Below are positions 5,171 to 7,021 of a DNA stretch of 7,021 nucleotides, piece after piece (position 1 is the stretch's first letter; every line of letters begins with the position of its first letter). This DNA is from an uncultured Thermomonas sp. (GTDB lineage: Bacteria > Pseudomonadota > Gammaproteobacteria > Xanthomonadales > Xanthomonadaceae): NCBI GenBank assembly GCA_946480065.1, contig CAMLJA010000101.1:1-7021 (forward strand), in the 5' to 3' direction. A program made the position numbers and the translations under genes. The notes under the pieces were generated by a model. It saw only the letters and a list, made by a program, of their open reading frames with translations, did not search any database and had not been told where the DNA came from.

Positions 5171-7021
5171 TCAATCGACCACCGGCTTCACCTCGCCCTT
5201 GCCGACCGCCGCCAGGCGTTCGACCAGGGTGGGCCAGTCCACCTGGCGGTTGAAGCCCACCACCGTCAGGCGCGGCAGGCCGGCACCTTCGACGATAGTA
5301 AAGGCGTTGCCGCCTGAATACAGGCCGGACATGCTGCAGACCTCGTTCGCCAGCCGGCAGCCGATCCCGATCCGGCGGTAGCCGAAGTCGTCGAACAGCC
5401 CGATCAGCCGGCCCTGCAGGCTGGACACGAACGAGGCGTCGCCGACGCTGCTGATGTTCTGCACCGCGGTCTGGCTGATGCGCTGGCGCACGCCCGGCGC
5501 CGGATCGGTGACCAGGCGGGCGTCGAACGCCACCGGGGTCCAGTCGACCAGCCGCAGGCCCAGGATGCGGCCGTCCAGCCGGCCGGTGATGCTGCCGAAG
5601 CCCAGCACCTCGGTCAGCCGTAGCAGGTCGAGGTCGTCGAAGGCGATGTCCGCGCTGAGGCTGGGCGCGGTGCCGAACGGGCGCTCCAGCGCCAGCGAGG
5701 AGACTTCGACCCGGCCGTCGAACAGCCGCATCGCCAGGCCGCCGTCGAAGCCCACCCGCTCGTTGGCGTAGCGCGCCTGCGGGATGCTGCCGCTCAGCCG
5801 GCCCTGGAACGCGGGCAGGCCCAAGGCCTTGGACACCCGGCCGACGTCGATGCCGTCCAGCGCCAGGCCGAAGCGGATGTCCGCGCCGGCACCCCCCGAC
5901 GGCGGGCGGATGCGCAGGTCGCGGAAGGCCATGCGCCCGCCCATCAGCGGCACCGCGACCTCGCCCGGCGCCCGCAGCTCGCCGTCGGCGCTGGACAGCG
6001 GCAGCCGCGCGGGCCCGAATTCCAGCCCGTACAGCTTGCCGCCGGCCCAGCGCAGTTCGCTGGCCACCGGCGCGCCGGCGGAGTAACGCACGTCGCCGCG
6101 GAGGCCGTCGAACACGAAGCGCTCGGCCGGATCGCCGAGGTCCACGCCGTGCAGCTGCGCCTCGGCGGACTGCAGCACGCCGTCTGCCACCCGCACGCGC
6201 GCATCCATCGCCCCGCGCAGTTCCACCTCGCCCAGCCCGAACAGCCCCAGCCAGCCGGACAGGTAGCGCTGGCGCAGCGGCGCCATGTCCCCGCTGTGCA
6301 AGGCCAGGTCCAGCGCGCGCAGGCTGGCGTCGGTGTCGAAGCGGGCGCTGCCGTCGGCGCGCAGGGCGGTGCCGTCCCGCCAGGCGATGCGCGGCAGCTC
6401 CCAGCCTTCGCCGTCGCGCTGGCGGGCGTCGATGGCCAGGCCCACCGGCGTCTCCGGCAGCGCGACGTAGGCATTGCCGGCCAGGAATTCGCCGCCGCGC
6501 AGGCTGCCGTCGAGCGCCAGCCGCGACAGCGCCGGCGTGGTGCGGTAGTCGACCGTGAAGCGCCCGCCCAGCCCCTGCGCGGCGATGGTGGCGTCGGCGG
6601 TTTCCAGCCCCACGCCGCGCAGGGTGAGCGGGCCGGCGATCCGCAGCGGGCCCCGTGCCGGCGATTCGATCGCCAGACGCGCGTCCATTTCCCCGGCGGT
6701 GAAGCGGGCCGACGGCCAGGCCTTGCCCAGCAGCGCCTGCGCCCACGCCACCGGCACCTGGCGCAGGTCGAAGGTGGTCAGGTCGGGCGTGGCGGTGGCG
6801 CGCTCCAGCGCCAGCCCCACGCGGCCGCGGGCCAGGCGGGCGCGGGTACCGGCCTCGTCGAACCCGACCGCCAGCCGCAGCGGCGCGCCGCGGCCCGCGC
6901 GCAGCTCGCCCTCGCAGCGCCAGCCCTGCCCCGGCGCGCGCCGCAGCGGGCAGCGCCAGTGCAGGTCGCGGTAGGCGTAGCCCAGGTCCGGCGCCTGCAC
7001 CCGCGCGGCCCAGACCTGCAG
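5171..7021 (-). CDS. YdbH/AsmA-like intermembrane transport protein, N-terminus beyond the window
   Basis: The 616 C-terminal residues of a large protein. The frame is open to the window edge, so the GTG at 7000 is not taken as its start. The sequence is a long run of alternating polar and hydrophobic beta strands with recurring G-x-L-x-G turns, for example SITGRLDGRILGLRLVDW near 5550-5600, as in the beta-groove proteins of the AsmA/YdbH/TamB type. The C-terminal part has a C-x6-C pair (codons at 5357-5359 and 5336-5338, in GCRLANEVCSM), then TIVEGAGLPRLTVVGFN and VDWPTLVERL. I associate these with YdbH-like proteins. E. coli YdbH has 879 residues with an N-terminal membrane anchor, so about a third may be missing. 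YdbH with YnbE forms a bridge for phospholipid traffic to the outer membrane. The DUF1318 gene immediately downstream strongly supports this family. Superfamily is likely; exact orthology is inferred. Confidence 0.75.
   Translation of the reverse strand: MQVWAARVQAPDLGYAYRDLHWRCPLRRAPGQGWRCEGELRAGRGAPLRLAVGFDEAGTRARLARGRVGLALERATATPDLTTFDLRQVPVAWAQALLGKAWPSARFTAGEMDARLAIESPARGPLRIAGPLTLRGVGLETADATIAAQGLGGRFTVDYRTTPALSRLALDGSLRGGEFLAGNAYVALPETPVGLAIDARQRDGEGWELPRIAWRDGTALRADGSARFDTDASLRALDLALHSGDMAPLRQRYLSGWLGLFGLGEVELRGAMDARVRVADGVLQSAEAQLHGVDLGDPAERFVFDGLRGDVRYSAGAPVASELRWAGGKLYGLEFGPARLPLSSADGELRAPGEVAVPLMGGRMAFRDLRIRPPSGGAGADIRFGLALDGIDVGRVSKALGLPAFQGRLSGSIPQARYANERVGFDGGLAMRLFDGRVEVSSLALERPFGTAPSLSADIAFDDLDLLRLTEVLGFGSITGRLDGRILGLRLVDWTPVAFDARLVTDPAPGVRQRISQTAVQNISSVGDASFVSSLQGRLIGLFDDFGYRRIGIGCRLANEVCSMSGLYSGGNAFTIVEGAGLPRLTVVGFNRQVDWPTLVERLAAVGKGEVKPVVD

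Noticed and set aside
4524..6746. A 740-codon minus-strand frame joining unknown sequence to the DUF1318 protein
   Set aside because: The lipoprotein signal and ribosome binding site fix the real start at 5147. The earlier part is a shadow of the YdbH-like gene.
1..7021. tRNA, rRNA, riboswitch, attachment site or replication origin
   Set aside because: Genes occupy nearly the whole window. The three larger gaps (69, 73 and 160 bp) contain only the palindromes described, with no tRNA-like arms or recognised motif.

Overview
The window is very GC-rich (about 70% by eye) and densely coded, and every gene I can support lies on the minus strand. The protein sequences resemble Xanthomonadaceae (Lysobacter, Luteimonas, Stenotrophomonas or Xanthomonas type Gammaproteobacteria). 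That assignment rests on remembered family resemblance and gene order, not on a database search. Nothing points to phage, plasmid or a recent foreign island; this looks like a chromosomal housekeeping region.

Layout in transcription order, from right to left. (1) 7021-5171: the C-terminal 616 codons of a large AsmA/YdbH-like envelope protein, with its N-terminus beyond the window. (2) 5147-4524: a DUF1318 (YdbL-like) lipoprotein, 23 bp downstream. (3) 4501-4472: a strong hairpin that probably ends that transcript. (4) 4450-3065: rlmD, the 23S rRNA m5U1939 methyltransferase. (5) After 69 bp, a tightly packed unit: a short CYTH/triphosphate tunnel protein (2995-2462), nagZ (2468-1401, overlapping it by 7 bp) and hpt (1404-847, overlapping nagZ by 4 bp). 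(6) A 160-bp gap that is mostly a 130-bp compound inverted repeat (704-833). (7) 686 to the left edge: an S-methyl-5'-thioinosine phosphorylase lacking only its last residues.

How they work together. The right-hand pair probably builds part of an intermembrane lipid-transport bridge between inner and outer membrane. The left-hand genes are recycling enzymes: NagZ trims GlcNAc from recovered murein fragments, the thioinosine phosphorylase releases hypoxanthine from a polyamine by-product, and Hpt converts hypoxanthine to IMP. The last two therefore catalyse consecutive steps. The CYTH protein probably hydrolyses inorganic triphosphate or a similar polyphosphate, and its link to the others is unclear.

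The most unusual DNA is the 704-833 inverted repeat, with 39-bp arms matching at 37 positions around a 52-bp core that holds its own perfect hairpin. It resembles a dispersed palindromic or miniature mobile element, and it sits just upstream of the ribosome binding site of the last gene. I found no tRNA, rRNA, CRISPR array, transposase or prophage gene, and no clearly new multi-gene system.
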